Shown: positions 25,799 to 34,057, numbered from the stretch's first letter. The stretch is 64,000 nt of DNA from Agrococcus jejuensis (GCF_900099705.1 NZ_LT629695.1:1178001-1242000), one strand, 5' to 3'. The notes: generated by a model not told the origin, from the sequence alone. Made by a program: numbers and translations.

Positions 25799-26536
25799 TC
25801 AGGCCCGCAGGCGCAGCGACTGCACGACCTGCAGCAGCTGCTGGCCCTCGGCCGACTCGACGTACGCCTGCGCGTCGGGGAACGACGCGAAGCCCCACGG
25901 CTGCTCGCTGCCGGCTGCGTCGGGGTCGACGCCCGACTGGAAGGCGGTCGCGAACGACACGGTGCGCCCGTCGGCAGGGTGCTGCCCGATGTTGTAGACG
26001 AGGCACCGCGGCAGCGCGTCGTCGAAGGCGGTGTCGGGCACGACGCCCACGGTCAGCACGACCGAGCCGTCGGGCTGCTCGACGGCGTAGGCGGCGTCGA
26101 CGAACGCCTCCTCGCCGAGCGGCGCGAAGCCCGCCTGCGACGGCTCCGACGCGAACGTCTCGACCGCGGGGTAGGTGTCGCAGGCGCCACCGATCCCGCC
26201 GACGCCCCCGAGGTCGTGCGAGTACGACAGCACCGTCGCGCCGTCGGCATCCGCCACGTCGACCTGCAGGACGCGACCGACCTGGTTCTCGACGCTCGTG
26301 TCGGTCGTCGTCCAGTCGGCGGGCATCGACCAGGTCGTGCCGTCCTCGAGCTCGACGGTCTGCCACGGCTCCTCGGTCGCCGAGGGCTCGGGCGTCGCGC
26401 TCGCCGACGGGCTCGTCGAGGGCGACGTCGACGGCGCGGTCGACGCGTCGGCGTCGGCATCGGTGGTCGTGCAGCCCGCGAGGGCGACGGCGGCGATGGC
26501 GATGGCGGCGAGCGGGGCGAAGCGGATGCGGCGCAT
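25799..26536 (-). CDS. Secreted lipoprotein, cluster member 5
   Basis: The 245-residue protein has a signal peptide with lipobox ALAGC, a Ser/Pro/Thr-rich linker (APSTSPSTSPSASATPEPS) and a domain with DGTTWSMPADW, the shared P-x-x-W signature. Its end, LLQVVQSLRLRA, follows the pattern of its paralogues. ATG 26536 follows CGAGGAGG. It is the last of five tandem lipoprotein genes that are probably co-transcribed from 29684. Function unknown. Confidence 0.85.
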   Translation of the reverse strand: MRRIRFAPLAAIAIAAVALAGCTTTDADADASTAPSTSPSTSPSASATPEPSATEEPWQTVELEDGTTWSMPADWTTTDTSVENQVGRVLQVDVADADGATVLSYSHDLGGVGGIGGACDTYPAVETFASEPSQAGFAPLGEEAFVDAAYAVEQPDGSVVLTVGVVPDTAFDDALPRCLVYNIGQHPADGRTVSFATAFQSGVDPDAAGSEQPWGFASFPDAQAYVESAEGQQLLQVVQSLRLRA

Positions 26537-26571
26537 GGGTGCCTCCTCGGGTGCGGGCTGGATGGGGTGGG

Positions 26572-27363
26572 TCAGGCGATCTGGAGCGAGCGCACGATCG
26601 ACCAGGCGACGTCGAGCGTCTCGAGGTCGACGAGCGCGAGCGGGCTCACGGAGTCGGGGAAGGGGCCACCGAGCGAGGGCGGCGAGCTGGTGCCGGGGCC
26701 GGGGTGCCCGGTCGAGAACTGGATCGCGACGGTCCCGGTGCTCGTCGGCGCGACGTCGATCTCGGCGTCGCGCGCGCACATGCCGCCCGGCGTCCAGCCG
26801 TCCACGAGCGAGACCGACACGGCCATGCCGCCGTCGATGCGCAGCTGCGTCGAGGTCGGGCCGCGCGTGCTCGCGATGCCGATGTCGACGGGCTGCTCGT
26901 ACAGCACCTCGAACTCGGCGGGCGGCCCGTCGGCGCAGTAGTCGTATCCGAAGGGCTCGTCGGCGAGGTGGAGCGTGAGGACCTGCTCGCCGTCGGGCGC
27001 ATGCACGTAGGCCCAGTCGTCGAGGTCGTCCCGCGGCGGCAGTCCGGGGTAGTCCTGCGCCAGCTCGATCGTCCAGTCGGTCGGGTGACGGAACGTCGCG
27101 GTGCCGCCCGGCATCGTGAAGGTCGGCCAGCCGCTCGTGTCGAGCCCGCTGGGCGTCCACGGCACGATCGCCGGCGGAGGCGTCCGAGTCGGCTCGGGCG
27201 TGGGCTCGGGTGTGGGCGTCGCGCTGGGCGTCGGCGACGGCGCGGCCTCGGCGGTCGGCTCGGGCGTGGGCGAAGGTGCCGCCTCGAGCGCCCCGGGCGC
27301 GCATCCCGTCAGCGCGAGCGCGAGCACGCCTGCGAGGGCGGCGACGCGGGCGGTGCGGTGCAT
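26572..27363 (-). CDS. Secreted lipoprotein, cluster member 4
   Basis: The 263-residue protein has lipobox LTGCA, a long Pro/Thr/Glu linker (positions 28-62) and a domain with GGTATFRHPTDW. It ends in LDVAWSIVRSLQIA. ATG 27363 follows GAGAGGAC. Upstream at 27395-27405 is a copy of the -10 part of the ECF motif, so it may have its own promoter. Several internal Cys residues suggest a disulfide. Function unknown. Confidence 0.85.
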   Translation of the reverse strand: MHRTARVAALAGVLALALTGCAPGALEAAPSPTPEPTAEAAPSPTPSATPTPEPTPEPTRTPPPAIVPWTPSGLDTSGWPTFTMPGGTATFRHPTDWTIELAQDYPGLPPRDDLDDWAYVHAPDGEQVLTLHLADEPFGYDYCADGPPAEFEVLYEQPVDIGIASTRGPTSTQLRIDGGMAVSVSLVDGWTPGGMCARDAEIDVAPTSTGTVAIQFSTGHPGPGTSSPPSLGGPFPDSVSPLALVDLETLDVAWSIVRSLQIA

Positions 27364-27394
27364 GGGGTCCTCTCGGATGGGTGCGGCATCCCGT

Positions 27395-27405
27395 CATGTC
27401 CGGCA
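27395..27405 (-). promoter_or_regulatory. Partial ECF-type promoter motif
   Basis: CCGGACATGACGGG on the minus strand matches the -10 region of the three ECF-type lipoprotein promoters, but no GTGACC lies at the matching distance upstream. It may be a weak or decayed internal promoter. Confidence 0.25.
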
Positions 27406-27422
27406 GACGGGAATCGGTGAGG

Positions 27423-28151
27423 TCAGCGGATGCGGATGCCCTGCAGCAGGTCGGTGAGCGTCTGGTGCTCGGCGGTGTCGAGGTAGGCGAGCGCCTCGTC
27501 GCGCGTGTCGAACCGCAGGCCGTCTGCGGGGTCCTCGACGACGTAGATGCCCGTGGGGATGCCATCGGCGGGGTAGGTCACGAAGAACGGCTCGCACGAC
27601 TCGGCGCCGAGGAAGACCTCCTCGGTGATGCCCAGCTCGACGACGTACGCGACCTCGTCGGCGAAGCCGATGCCGATCTCGCGCACGGTCGTGCCGACCT
27701 CGACGACCGTGCCGGCAGCGGTCCACGCGTCGGCCGTCGCGCCCTCGGCGCCGGCGTAGGGCAGGTGCTCGACGGCCTCGAACGCCGGCAGGTCCTCCGG
27801 CATGCAGACGAAGTCCTGCGCGTACTGCCCCTCTGGCACGCGGAACACGCTGACCATGTCGAGCCCGCGGTCGCTCACGACCATCCACGCGGTGTCGCCG
27901 CGCTGCTCGAGCGTCCACCCGTCGGGCAGCGGGATGCTCGCCCAGCCGAGATCCTCGCGCGCCCAGTCGGCGGTCGGGTCGGCGGGCTCGGTCGGGTCGG
28001 GCGTCGGCTCGACGCTCGGCTCGGGCGACGTCGACGGGCTCGCCGACGGCGAGGGCGACGTCGACGAGTCGGGGTCGGTGGCCGTGCCGCAGCCGACCAG
28101 CACGACGAGCGCGAGCACGGAGGCGGCGATGGAAGCTGCGGTGCGGTGCAT
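27423..28151 (-). CDS. Secreted lipoprotein, cluster member 3
   Basis: The 242-residue protein has lipobox LVGCG, a Ser/Pro/Glu linker and a domain with WASIPLPDGW, the most divergent form of the shared signature in this set. It ends in HQTLTDLLQGIRIR. ATG 28151 follows GGAGCACGTC; only 17 bases separate it from the previous lipoprotein gene, so it is in the same operon. Function unknown. Confidence 0.85.
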   Translation of the reverse strand: MHRTAASIAASVLALVVLVGCGTATDPDSSTSPSPSASPSTSPEPSVEPTPDPTEPADPTADWAREDLGWASIPLPDGWTLEQRGDTAWMVVSDRGLDMVSVFRVPEGQYAQDFVCMPEDLPAFEAVEHLPYAGAEGATADAWTAAGTVVEVGTTVREIGIGFADEVAYVVELGITEEVFLGAESCEPFFVTYPADGIPTGIYVVEDPADGLRFDTRDEALAYLDTAEHQTLTDLLQGIRIR

Positions 28152-28168
28152 GACGTGCTCCTTCGGGG

Positions 28169-28915
28169 TCAGACGGTGCGCACGGAGCGCAGGATCTCGA
28201 GGATGGTGGCGTACTCGTCGGTCTCCATGTACGCGGTCGCGTCGTCGAGCGAGGCGATGTTCCACAGCGGGTCCTCGCTGCCGAGGTGGAAGTGCGTGCC
28301 CATCGCGACGCCGCCGTCGCTGGACGCGAAGATGAAGTTGATCATGCACGCCGGCAGCATCGTCTGGCCGTCGAAGTGGTCGCCCGTGATGCCGATGCCC
28401 ATCGAGAAGGTGCCGTCGTTCCACGCCATCGCGAGCGTCGCGATGACCACCGACTCGCCCTCGATCGACCGCACCGCGGCGGGCTCGGTCGCCAGCACGT
28501 GCAACGTGGGAAGGGCAGCGTCGCCGCAGGCGCCACCAACGTCGACGAAGTCGCTGGAGTGCAGCAGCTGCTGGCCGTTGGGCGCGGTCAGCGTGGCGGT
28601 GTCCATCCACCGCTGGTAGCGATCCTGCACGTCGGTGCGCTCGGCGTCGGGGTCGAAGAACTGCGCGTCGCTCGTGATCGTCCAGTCGGCCGGGTAGCGG
28701 TAGGTCATGTCGCCGTCGTGCGTCGAGTACTCGAGCCAGTCGCTCGTGTCGATGCCCTCGGGCTCCTCGGATGCCGAGGGCGTCGGCTCGGCGCTCGGCG
28801 CAGGCGTGGCCGACGGGCTCGCCGAGGTCGACGCCTCGGGCGCGGCGGCGGTGGCGCAGCCGGCGAGCGCGACGAGCGCGAGCGCGGCGACGGCGAGGGA
28901 AGCGGTGCGGGTCAT
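28169..28915 (-). CDS. Secreted lipoprotein, cluster member 2
   Basis: The 248-residue protein has lipobox ALAGC, a Ala/Ser/Pro linker and a domain with DGDMTYRYPADW. Its last 33 residues, from DPLWNIASLDDATAYMETDE on, are nearly identical to those of the next lipoprotein (28944-29684), and the DNA is also nearly identical there, which indicates recent duplication or gene conversion. I prefer ATG 28915 to ATG 28933 because GAGGAAC precedes it. Function unknown. Confidence 0.85.
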   Translation of the reverse strand: MTRTASLAVAALALVALAGCATAAAPEASTSASPSATPAPSAEPTPSASEEPEGIDTSDWLEYSTHDGDMTYRYPADWTITSDAQFFDPDAERTDVQDRYQRWMDTATLTAPNGQQLLHSSDFVDVGGACGDAALPTLHVLATEPAAVRSIEGESVVIATLAMAWNDGTFSMGIGITGDHFDGQTMLPACMINFIFASSDGGVAMGTHFHLGSEDPLWNIASLDDATAYMETDEYATILEILRSVRTV

Positions 28916-28943
28916 GGGGTGCGGGTTCCTCATCGGTGGCGGA

Positions 28944-29684
28944 TCAGGCGGTGCGCACGGAGCGCAGGATCTCGAGGATGGTGGCGTACTCGTCGGTCTC
29001 CATGTACGCGGTGGCGTCGTCGAGCGAGGCGATGTTCCACAGCGGGTCGTCGTTCGAGACCTGGAAGTGCGTGCCCATCGAGGTGCCGCCGTCGCTCGTG
29101 CCGAGGACGAAGTAGAACGGGCAGCCGAACGTTCCGTCAGGGCCGATCCTCTCTGCTGCCGTGATGCCCATCGCGAAGATCATCGGGTCGCCGTCGAACG
29201 CGATCGCGGCGATGACGGGCGTCTCGTCTCCCGTCGGCGACTCGAGGCCGATGGGCTCGGAGTGCAGCAGCTCGCCGGTCATCGGCGCATCGCACCACCC
29301 GCCGATGTCGACGAAGTCGTACGAGGTCAGCAGCTGCTGGCCGTTGGGCGCGGTGATCTCGACGGAGTCGAGCGAGCGGTTGCCCGTCGGCCCCACACCG
29401 GACATGGGCTCGGAGCGCGTCGTCTCGAGCGTCCAGTCCGAGGGGTGCCGGAACGTGAGGTCACCCTCGGGCGACGCGTACTCGACCCAGTCGCTCGTGT
29501 CGATGCCCTCGGGCGCCTCGGATGCCGACGGCGTCGGCTCGGCGCTCGGCTCCGGCGTCGCCGTGGCGCTCGGCGCGGGCGACGCCGAGGCATCGCTCGC
29601 CGACTCGGCATCGGCCGGGACGCAGCCGGCGAGCGCGACGAGCAGGGCTGCGGCGATGCCGACGAGGGGGGCGGTGCGGGCCAA
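28944..29684 (-). CDS. Secreted lipoprotein, cluster member 1
   Basis: The 246-residue protein has lipobox ALAGC, a Ser/Pro/Thr linker and a domain with EGDLTFRHPSDW. The start is TTG 29684, giving MARTAPLVGIAAALLVALAGC; GAGAGGAC lies 7 bases upstream, exactly as for the gene at 27363. An ECF-type promoter is at 29743-29767. It is the first gene of the five-lipoprotein array. Its C-terminal part is a near copy of member 2. Function unknown. Confidence 0.82.
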   Translation of the reverse strand: MARTAPLVGIAAALLVALAGCVPADAESASDASASPAPSATATPEPSAEPTPSASEAPEGIDTSDWVEYASPEGDLTFRHPSDWTLETTRSEPMSGVGPTGNRSLDSVEITAPNGQQLLTSYDFVDIGGWCDAPMTGELLHSEPIGLESPTGDETPVIAAIAFDGDPMIFAMGITAAERIGPDGTFGCPFYFVLGTSDGGTSMGTHFQVSNDDPLWNIASLDDATAYMETDEYATILEILRSVRTA

Positions 29685-29742
29685 GGGCGGGTCCTCTCGG
29701 AGGTGCTGCACGGATGCGGAGGCGGTCTGCCTCCACCCCGTC

Positions 29743-29767
29743 ATGTCCGGCTCAGGGCGATGGTCAC
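29743..29767 (-). promoter_or_regulatory. ECF-type promoter of the five-lipoprotein array
   Basis: On the minus strand TGTGACC (GTGACC at 29767-29762), 13 bases and GGACAT (29748-29743) are followed by GACGGGG. The match to the promoter at 15867-15891 includes ATCGCC after the first box and CCGGACATGAC. The rest of the 306-base gap 29685-29990 before tilS shows only the GTGACGTCAC palindrome near 29919. Confidence 0.55.
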
Positions 29768-29990
29768 ATCTCGATCGCCCGGCGCGTCGGCCGAGCATGC
29801 ACGGCTCGGCATGTCGACGATCCCGGGGCGCGGATCGGACGTCGCGATCCGTGCAGGCACCACGCTTCCGGGTCGCGCTGGACGCCCGCTGCGACAGCGG
29901 GAGCCGTGACCGAAGCGTGACGTCACGGTTCGATCACGCGCGCATGCTCGCGACGGCATCGACGTGCGACCGGGCGCACGTCGGGAGACG

Positions 29991-30986
29991 TCAGGCGGCG
30001 GTGAAGAGCAGCAGCGAGCCCTCGCGCGCCACGCGGATGCCCGGCAGGTGGATGGGCCCCTGGCCGTGCCAGTCGGTCACGAGTCGCGAGACCTCGAGGG
30101 TCTGCTGGCGGGTGAGCGACGTGTGGAACTCGCTCTGCACCGCGAGGCGGATGATGCGCTGGCGCAGGGCGGGCGGGTTCGACGCGAGCGCGCCGGCGTG
30201 CAGCGACAGGCCGCCCTCGGCATGCTCCACGAGATCGCCGATCTGCTCCTGCGCGAAGTGCGCGAGCGCCTCCGCGTCCTCGCGCAGCTGGTCGGCAGTG
30301 CGCGTGAGCGCCTCGACGACGCCGCCGCCGAGCTCCTGGTCGAGGATCGGCAGCACGCGGTCGCGGATGCGAGCGCGCAGGAAGCGGTCGTCGTGGTTGT
30401 GCGGGTCGTTCCACGGCTCGAGGCCCTGGTCGCCGCACGCGGCCTTCGTGTCGGCGCGGCGCACCGTGAGGAACGGGCGGCGCAGGAAGCCGATCGCGGG
30501 GTGCATGCCCCACAGGCTCTCGGGGCCCGAGCCGCGGGCGAGGCCGATGAGCACGGTCTCCGCCTGGTCGTCGAGCGTGTGCCCGAGCAGCACCGCGGCC
30601 GCGTCGACCTCAGCGCGCGCCTTGAGCAGTGCCGCGTATCGGGCCTGGCGCGCGGCAGCCTCGGGGCCGCCGTGGCCATCCACCGTCACGCGGCGCACGA
30701 GCACGGGATCGAGGCCCAGGTCGCGCGCCTGCTGCGCAGCGGTCTCGGCGATCTCCGCCGAACCCTCCTGCAGCGCGTGGTCGACGACGACGCCGCCGAC
30801 GCGCATGCCGGCGCGAGGGCCCTCGAAGGCCGTCGCCGCGGCGAGCGCGAGCGAGTCGGGGCCGCCCGAGAGCGCCACGAGCACGAGCGATCCCTCGTCG
30901 AGGCCGGCGAGCGACTCACGCACGGCGCGACGCGTGTCGGCGACCGCGGGGGTCAGCCGCGGGCGGCGGTCGTCGTTCGAGGGCAT
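29991..30986 (-). CDS. tilS: tRNA(Ile)-lysidine synthetase
   Basis: TilS makes lysidine at the wobble base of the AUA-reading isoleucine tRNA, an essential step. The 331-residue protein has the PP-loop SGGPDS at 40-45, the VDHAL strand and [20 protein letters not shown], plus the RRPF segment. It is the short actinobacterial form without the long C-terminal domains. ATG 30986 is taken. It is divergent from ppa by 45 bases; TAGGAT just upstream of its start could be a -10 box for a short-leader transcript. Confidence 0.93.
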   Translation of the reverse strand: MPSNDDRRPRLTPAVADTRRAVRESLAGLDEGSLVLVALSGGPDSLALAAATAFEGPRAGMRVGGVVVDHALQEGSAEIAETAAQQARDLGLDPVLVRRVTVDGHGGPEAAARQARYAALLKARAEVDAAAVLLGHTLDDQAETVLIGLARGSGPESLWGMHPAIGFLRRPFLTVRRADTKAACGDQGLEPWNDPHNHDDRFLRARIRDRVLPILDQELGGGVVEALTRTADQLREDAEALAHFAQEQIGDLVEHAEGGLSLHAGALASNPPALRQRIIRLAVQSEFHTSLTRQQTLEVSRLVTDWHGQGPIHLPGIRVAREGSLLLFTAA

Positions 30987-31031
30987 GCCATGATCCTATT
31001 GCCGATTGGAACACGCGAGACAGGAGCGCCC

Positions 31032-31523
31032 GTGGCCGCCTACGACGTCGTCATCGAGATCCCCAAGGGGAGCCGCAACAAGTACGAGGTCGACCACGAG
31101 ACCGGTCGGGTCTACCTCGACCGCGTGCTCTTCACGACCTTCGTCTACCCGACCGACTACGGATTCTTCGACGAGACCCTCGGGCTCGACGGCGACCCCG
31201 TCGACGCCCTCGTGCTGCTCGACTACTCGGTGCCGCCCGGCGTCTTCGTCAAGGTGCGCCCCGTCGGCCAGCTGAACATGGAGGACGACGGCGGCATCGA
31301 CACGAAGGTCATCTGCGTGCTCGAGAAGGACCCGCGCTGGGCCCACATCCAGGACATCGACGACGTGCCGAAGCAGACGCGCAACGAGATCGAGCACTTC
31401 TTCGTGCACTACAAGGACCTCGAGCCCGGCAAGTGGGCCAAGGTCGGCGGCTGGGAGGGCGCGGCTGCGGCCGAGGCCACCGTGCAGGCCGGCATCGCGG
31501 CCTACGTGCCCGCCGCGCACTGA
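31032..31523 (+). CDS. ppa: Inorganic pyrophosphatase
   Basis: Ppa hydrolyses pyrophosphate and pulls biosynthetic reactions forward. The 163-residue protein has the family signature DGDPVDAL at 53-60, [13 protein letters not shown] near the start and EKDPRW later, all metal or substrate contacts of family I enzymes. GTG 31032 follows AGGAG at 31022-31026. The neighbour tilS is divergent. A strong hairpin terminator follows. Confidence 0.97.
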   Translation: MAAYDVVIEIPKGSRNKYEVDHETGRVYLDRVLFTTFVYPTDYGFFDETLGLDGDPVDALVLLDYSVPPGVFVKVRPVGQLNMEDDGGIDTKVICVLEKDPRWAHIQDIDDVPKQTRNEIEHFFVHYKDLEPGKWAKVGGWEGAAAAEATVQAGIAAYVPAAH

Positions 31524-31539
31524 CGCGACCCGCACGCCA

Positions 31540-31574
31540 CGAGGGCGGCGCATCCGATGGATGCGCCGCCCTCG
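31540..31574. terminator. Bidirectional terminator between ppa and M23 peptidase gene
   Basis: A perfect 16-bp stem (31540-31555 with 31559-31574) with loop GAT lies between two convergent genes. The apex is GCATCC-GAT-GGATGC. Confidence 0.7.
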
Positions 31575-31599
31575 TCGTGCGTGCGGGTGCGTGCGTGCG

Positions 31600-32949
31600 T
31601 CAGATGTTGACGCCGCGTGCGCGGAGGAACGCGAGCGGGTCCTGCGCGACGCCGCCGATGCGGACCTCGAAGTGCAGGTGGCAGCCCGTCGACCAGCCGG
31701 TCGAGCCCTCGTAGCCGATGACCTGGCCGGCGGCGACCGACTGGCCGTAGCCCAGCGGCGACGGCGCGGCCATGTGGTAGTACCGCGACTGCACGCCACC
31801 ACCGTGGTCGATCCAGATCATGTTGGCGCCGTACGAGTCCTGACCGCGCACGGCGACGGTGCCCGCGGCCATCGAGTAGATCGGCGTGCCGCAGCCGGCG
31901 ACGATGTCCGCGCCCGCGTGCAGCTTCGAGAACGAGCCCGTCACGGGGTCGGTGCGCCAGCCGAAGGTCGACGAGATGCGGCCGTAGTGCGGGGTCGTCC
32001 AGCCGCTCGCCGAGGTGCCCGGGCCGACGTAGCCACCGCCGCCACCGCCTCCGCCGCCGTTCTGGGCGGCTGCCGCTGCTGCTGCGGCGGCTGCCGCAGC
32101 CGCGGCGGCCTCGCGCTCCTGGCGCTCGCGCTCCTGGCGCAGGCGCTCCTGCTCGGCGAGGTAGGCGTACCAGTTCTGGCCGGCGTTGTAGTCGGCCTCG
32201 GTCGCTGCGCGGTTCTCCTCGAGCACGCTCAGCTGCGCCTCGAGCTCGGCCTTGTGCGCGTTCGTGCGGTCGACGGCCGCTGCGGCCTCGGCGGCTGCGG
32301 CGGTCGCGGCCTCGAGCGCGGCGTTGGCCTCGTCGCTGAGGCGCTGGCGCTCGTCGCGGGCGACGCTCGCCTGGTCCTGCAGCGACGACGCGGTGTTCGC
32401 ATCCTGCTGCGCCTGCGTGTAGAGCGTGTCGGCCGTCGACGCGGCGCTGTCGAGCAGGCTCAGACGGTAGAGCCACTCGTCGGCGCTGCCCGGGTTCGCG
32501 AAGAGCTCGACGCTGAGGTCGCCTGCACCTCCCGTGCGGGCGAGCTGGGCCGCGAGCTGCGATGCCGCGCGCTGCGAGTCCTCGGCGACGCGCTGGGCGG
32601 CCGCAGCCTGCTCCTCGAGCTGCGATGCCGTGAAGGCGGCCTCGTCGTAGCGCTCCTGCGCCTGCGCGGCCTCGCCGGCGCGCTGGTTCGCGAGCGCCTC
32701 CGCGGCAGCCTGCTCGGACTCGAGCCGCGAGATGAGGTCGCGGATCTCGCCGATCTGCGCCTGCTGCGACGAGACGTCGTTGCGTGCCGCCTCGACCTCG
32801 TTCCACGTCGGGAAGCCCCACGCATCCTCAGCCTGCGCCGGGCTGCCGGGCGTCACGATCGTGATCGCGAGCGTGGTGACGGCGATGGCGGCGACGATGC
32901 CGAGGCGCAGTCGCGACGGACGTCGCTGCGGCTGCGCGATGCTCTGCAT
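31600..32949 (-). CDS. Secreted coiled-coil M23 (LytM) peptidoglycan endopeptidase
   Basis: The 449-residue protein has a signal peptide (about 1-42, cut near PAQAED), a long coiled coil (about 50-290) rich in Gln, Ala and Glu, a linker of 16 alanines and 9 glycines, and a C-terminal M23 domain. The zinc ligands His344 and Asp348 (HAGAD) and the catalytic HLH at 424-426 are all present, so it should be active and cleave cross-links during cell separation. Such coiled-coil proteins are often controlled by FtsEX. ATG 32949 is taken. It has its own promoter at 32994-33021. Confidence 0.9.
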   Translation of the reverse strand: MQSIAQPQRRPSRLRLGIVAAIAVTTLAITIVTPGSPAQAEDAWGFPTWNEVEAARNDVSSQQAQIGEIRDLISRLESEQAAAEALANQRAGEAAQAQERYDEAAFTASQLEEQAAAAQRVAEDSQRAASQLAAQLARTGGAGDLSVELFANPGSADEWLYRLSLLDSAASTADTLYTQAQQDANTASSLQDQASVARDERQRLSDEANAALEAATAAAAEAAAAVDRTNAHKAELEAQLSVLEENRAATEADYNAGQNWYAYLAEQERLRQERERQEREAAAAAAAAAAAAAAAQNGGGGGGGGGYVGPGTSASGWTTPHYGRISSTFGWRTDPVTGSFSKLHAGADIVAGCGTPIYSMAAGTVAVRGQDSYGANMIWIDHGGGVQSRYYHMAAPSPLGYGQSVAAGQVIGYEGSTGWSTGCHLHFEVRIGGVAQDPLAFLRARGVNI

Positions 32950-32993
32950 GTGGGGGACCTCGCCACGAGATGGGGGATGGAGCGGGCCGCAGC

Positions 32994-33021
32994 AGACTAT
33001 CAACCAGAGGTTGAGAGTCAA
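32994..33021 (-). promoter_or_regulatory. Sigma-70-type promoter of the M23 peptidase gene with operator-like palindrome
   Basis: On the minus strand TTGACT (33021-33016), 16 bases and TAGTCT (32999-32994) form a good housekeeping promoter. The spacer holds the perfect palindrome TCAACC-AGA-GGTTGA at 33000-33014. A regulator bound there would block RNA polymerase. The leader would be about 38 bases. The rest of the 320-base gap (33022-33208) shows no gene or clear signal. Confidence 0.6.
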
Positions 33022-33208
33022 GGATGCGCGCCGCCACCGTGCGTTCGGATGCCGGGGCGGCGATGGATTGCGCGCGTCGGCGGCGTCCATGGTCGCACGC
33101 GTCCCCCAGCGACACGCAGGAGGTGTTCGGGATCCATCCAGACAAGCGCGCGGATCCCCGTCGCGGGGGTCGCAGGCGACACGCGCGGCGAGGCTCGGAC
33201 GCGCGGAT

Positions 33209-33237
33209 TTGCAGCGCGGCGCATCGTGACGTAGAGT
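33209..33237 (+). promoter_or_regulatory. Promoter of the tRNA cluster
   Basis: TTGCAG (33209-33214), 17 bases and TAGAGT (33232-33237) lie about 33 bases before tRNA-Glu. Confidence 0.55.
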
Positions 33238-33269
33238 CTTCCCTCGGTAGCCATGAGTCCTGGACACAT

Positions 33270-33342
33270 GGCCCCATCGTCTAGCGGCCTAGGACATCGC
33301 CCTTTCACGGCGACAGCACGGGTTCGAATCCCGTTGGGGTCA
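33270..33342 (+). tRNA. tRNA-Glu (TTC)
   Basis: The 73-base cloverleaf pairs GGCCCCA with TGGGGTC, has D-loop GTCTAGCGGCCTAGGAC, anticodon loop CTTTCAC on a TCGCC/GGCGA stem and T-arm GGGTTCGAATCCC, with discriminator A. No CCA is encoded. It is first in a Glu-Asp-Phe cluster. Confidence 0.96.
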
Positions 33343-33358
33343 CTGGTCGATGATGCAA

Positions 33359-33433
33359 GGCCCTGTAGCGCAGTTTGGTTAGCGCGCCGCCCTGTCACGG
33401 CGGAGGTCGCGGGTTCAAGTCCCGTCAGGGTCG
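33359..33433 (+). tRNA. tRNA-Asp (GTC)
   Basis: Acceptor GGCCCTG pairs with CAGGGTC; the anticodon loop is CTGTCAC on a CCGCC/GGCGG stem; the T-arm is CGGGTTCAAGTCCCG; discriminator G. No CCA is encoded. Confidence 0.96.
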
Positions 33434-33440
33434 CGGTGCG

Positions 33441-33493
33441 ACCCCTCGCGAGAGCGAGGGGTTCTCGCTAGGTCCGGGAGGTTCGCCTCCCGG
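33441..33493 (+). other. Two tandem hairpins between tRNA-Asp and tRNA-Phe
   Basis: ACCCCTCG/CGAGGGGT (33441-33462) and CCGGGAGG-TTCG-CCTCCCGG (33474-33493) are perfect 8-bp stems in the tRNA spacer. The second has a UUCG tetraloop. They could guide processing or cause partial termination before tRNA-Phe. Confidence 0.5.
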
Positions 33494-33498
33494 CCTCA

Positions 33499-33571
33499 GG
33501 CTCTGTAGCTCAGTTGGTAGAGCGCACGACTGAAAATCGTGAGGTCACGGGATCGACGCCCGTCGGAGCCA
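33499..33571 (+). tRNA. tRNA-Phe (GAA)
   Basis: Acceptor GGCTCTG pairs with CGGAGCC (one G-U); D-arm GCTCAGTTGGTAGAGC; anticodon loop CTGAAAA on ACGA/TCGT; T-arm CGGGATCGACGCCCG; discriminator A. The T-loop starts GATCGAC rather than the usual GTTCGAN, which is slightly unusual. No CCA is encoded. Confidence 0.95.
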
Positions 33572-33595
33572 CGTAGCGGTCATTACGCCGCTGCT

Positions 33596-33628
33596 GAACC
33601 CTCGTGAGGCTTCTACTCGCGGGGGTTC
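33596..33628 (+). terminator. Terminator of the tRNA cluster
   Basis: A 13-bp stem with two G-U pairs (33596-33608 with 33616-33628) lies 25 bases after tRNA-Phe and before the end of the facing gene. Confidence 0.6.
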
Positions 33629-33661
33629 CTTCATGTCCGGGTGCCTGCCGCGCCTCGGCCG

Positions 33662-34057
33662 TCAGCGCAGCCAGGTCCACTCGTCGACCGGCGGCAGCTC
33701 GGGCAGCGCGGGCTTCGCGTCGTTCTCGGTGACCTCGATCCAGAACGGCACGCCGTCGACGATCCGCACGTGCAGGTGCACGGACCCGCTCATGGCGTCG
33801 AGGTCGCGATCCTCGCCTGGCACGCCCGCGGTCGCATCCGACGGGAGCAGAGACACCGACGCGCATCCGCAGGCGCAGTTGGACACGGCCTGGAGCACAT
33901 CGAGCCGCGACAGCCATCCGCGGCGCATCGCCGGCGTGATCTCCGGTCCGGGGCGCCCGTGGTATCCGATCGACGAGCCCTGCGTGATCGCCGCGTGCAG
34001 CGTGCTGCGCTCGCGCTCGGTGAGCGCACGCGCATCCGCGGGGTCGAAGAGGGCCAC
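33662..34057 (-). CDS. Hypothetical protein with CACGC cluster
   Basis: The 131-residue protein has a conserved-looking core, IGYHGRPGPEITPAMRRGWL, and a cysteine cluster, Cys61-Cys63-Cys65 (CACGC), followed by a beta-rich C-terminus with VHLHVRIVDG. The three close cysteines could bind metal. GTG 34057 is taken. It is divergent from the DUF1653 gene by 39 bases. I do not recognise a characterised family. Confidence 0.65.
   Translation of the reverse strand: MALFDPADARALTERERSTLHAAITQGSSIGYHGRPGPEITPAMRRGWLSRLDVLQAVSNCACGCASVSLLPSDATAGVPGEDRDLDAMSGSVHLHVRIVDGVPFWIEVTENDAKPALPELPPVDEWTWLR

Noticed and set aside
33270..33571. Phage or island attachment site at the tRNA cluster
   Set aside because: No integrase, no duplicated tRNA 3' end and no change in composition were seen nearby.
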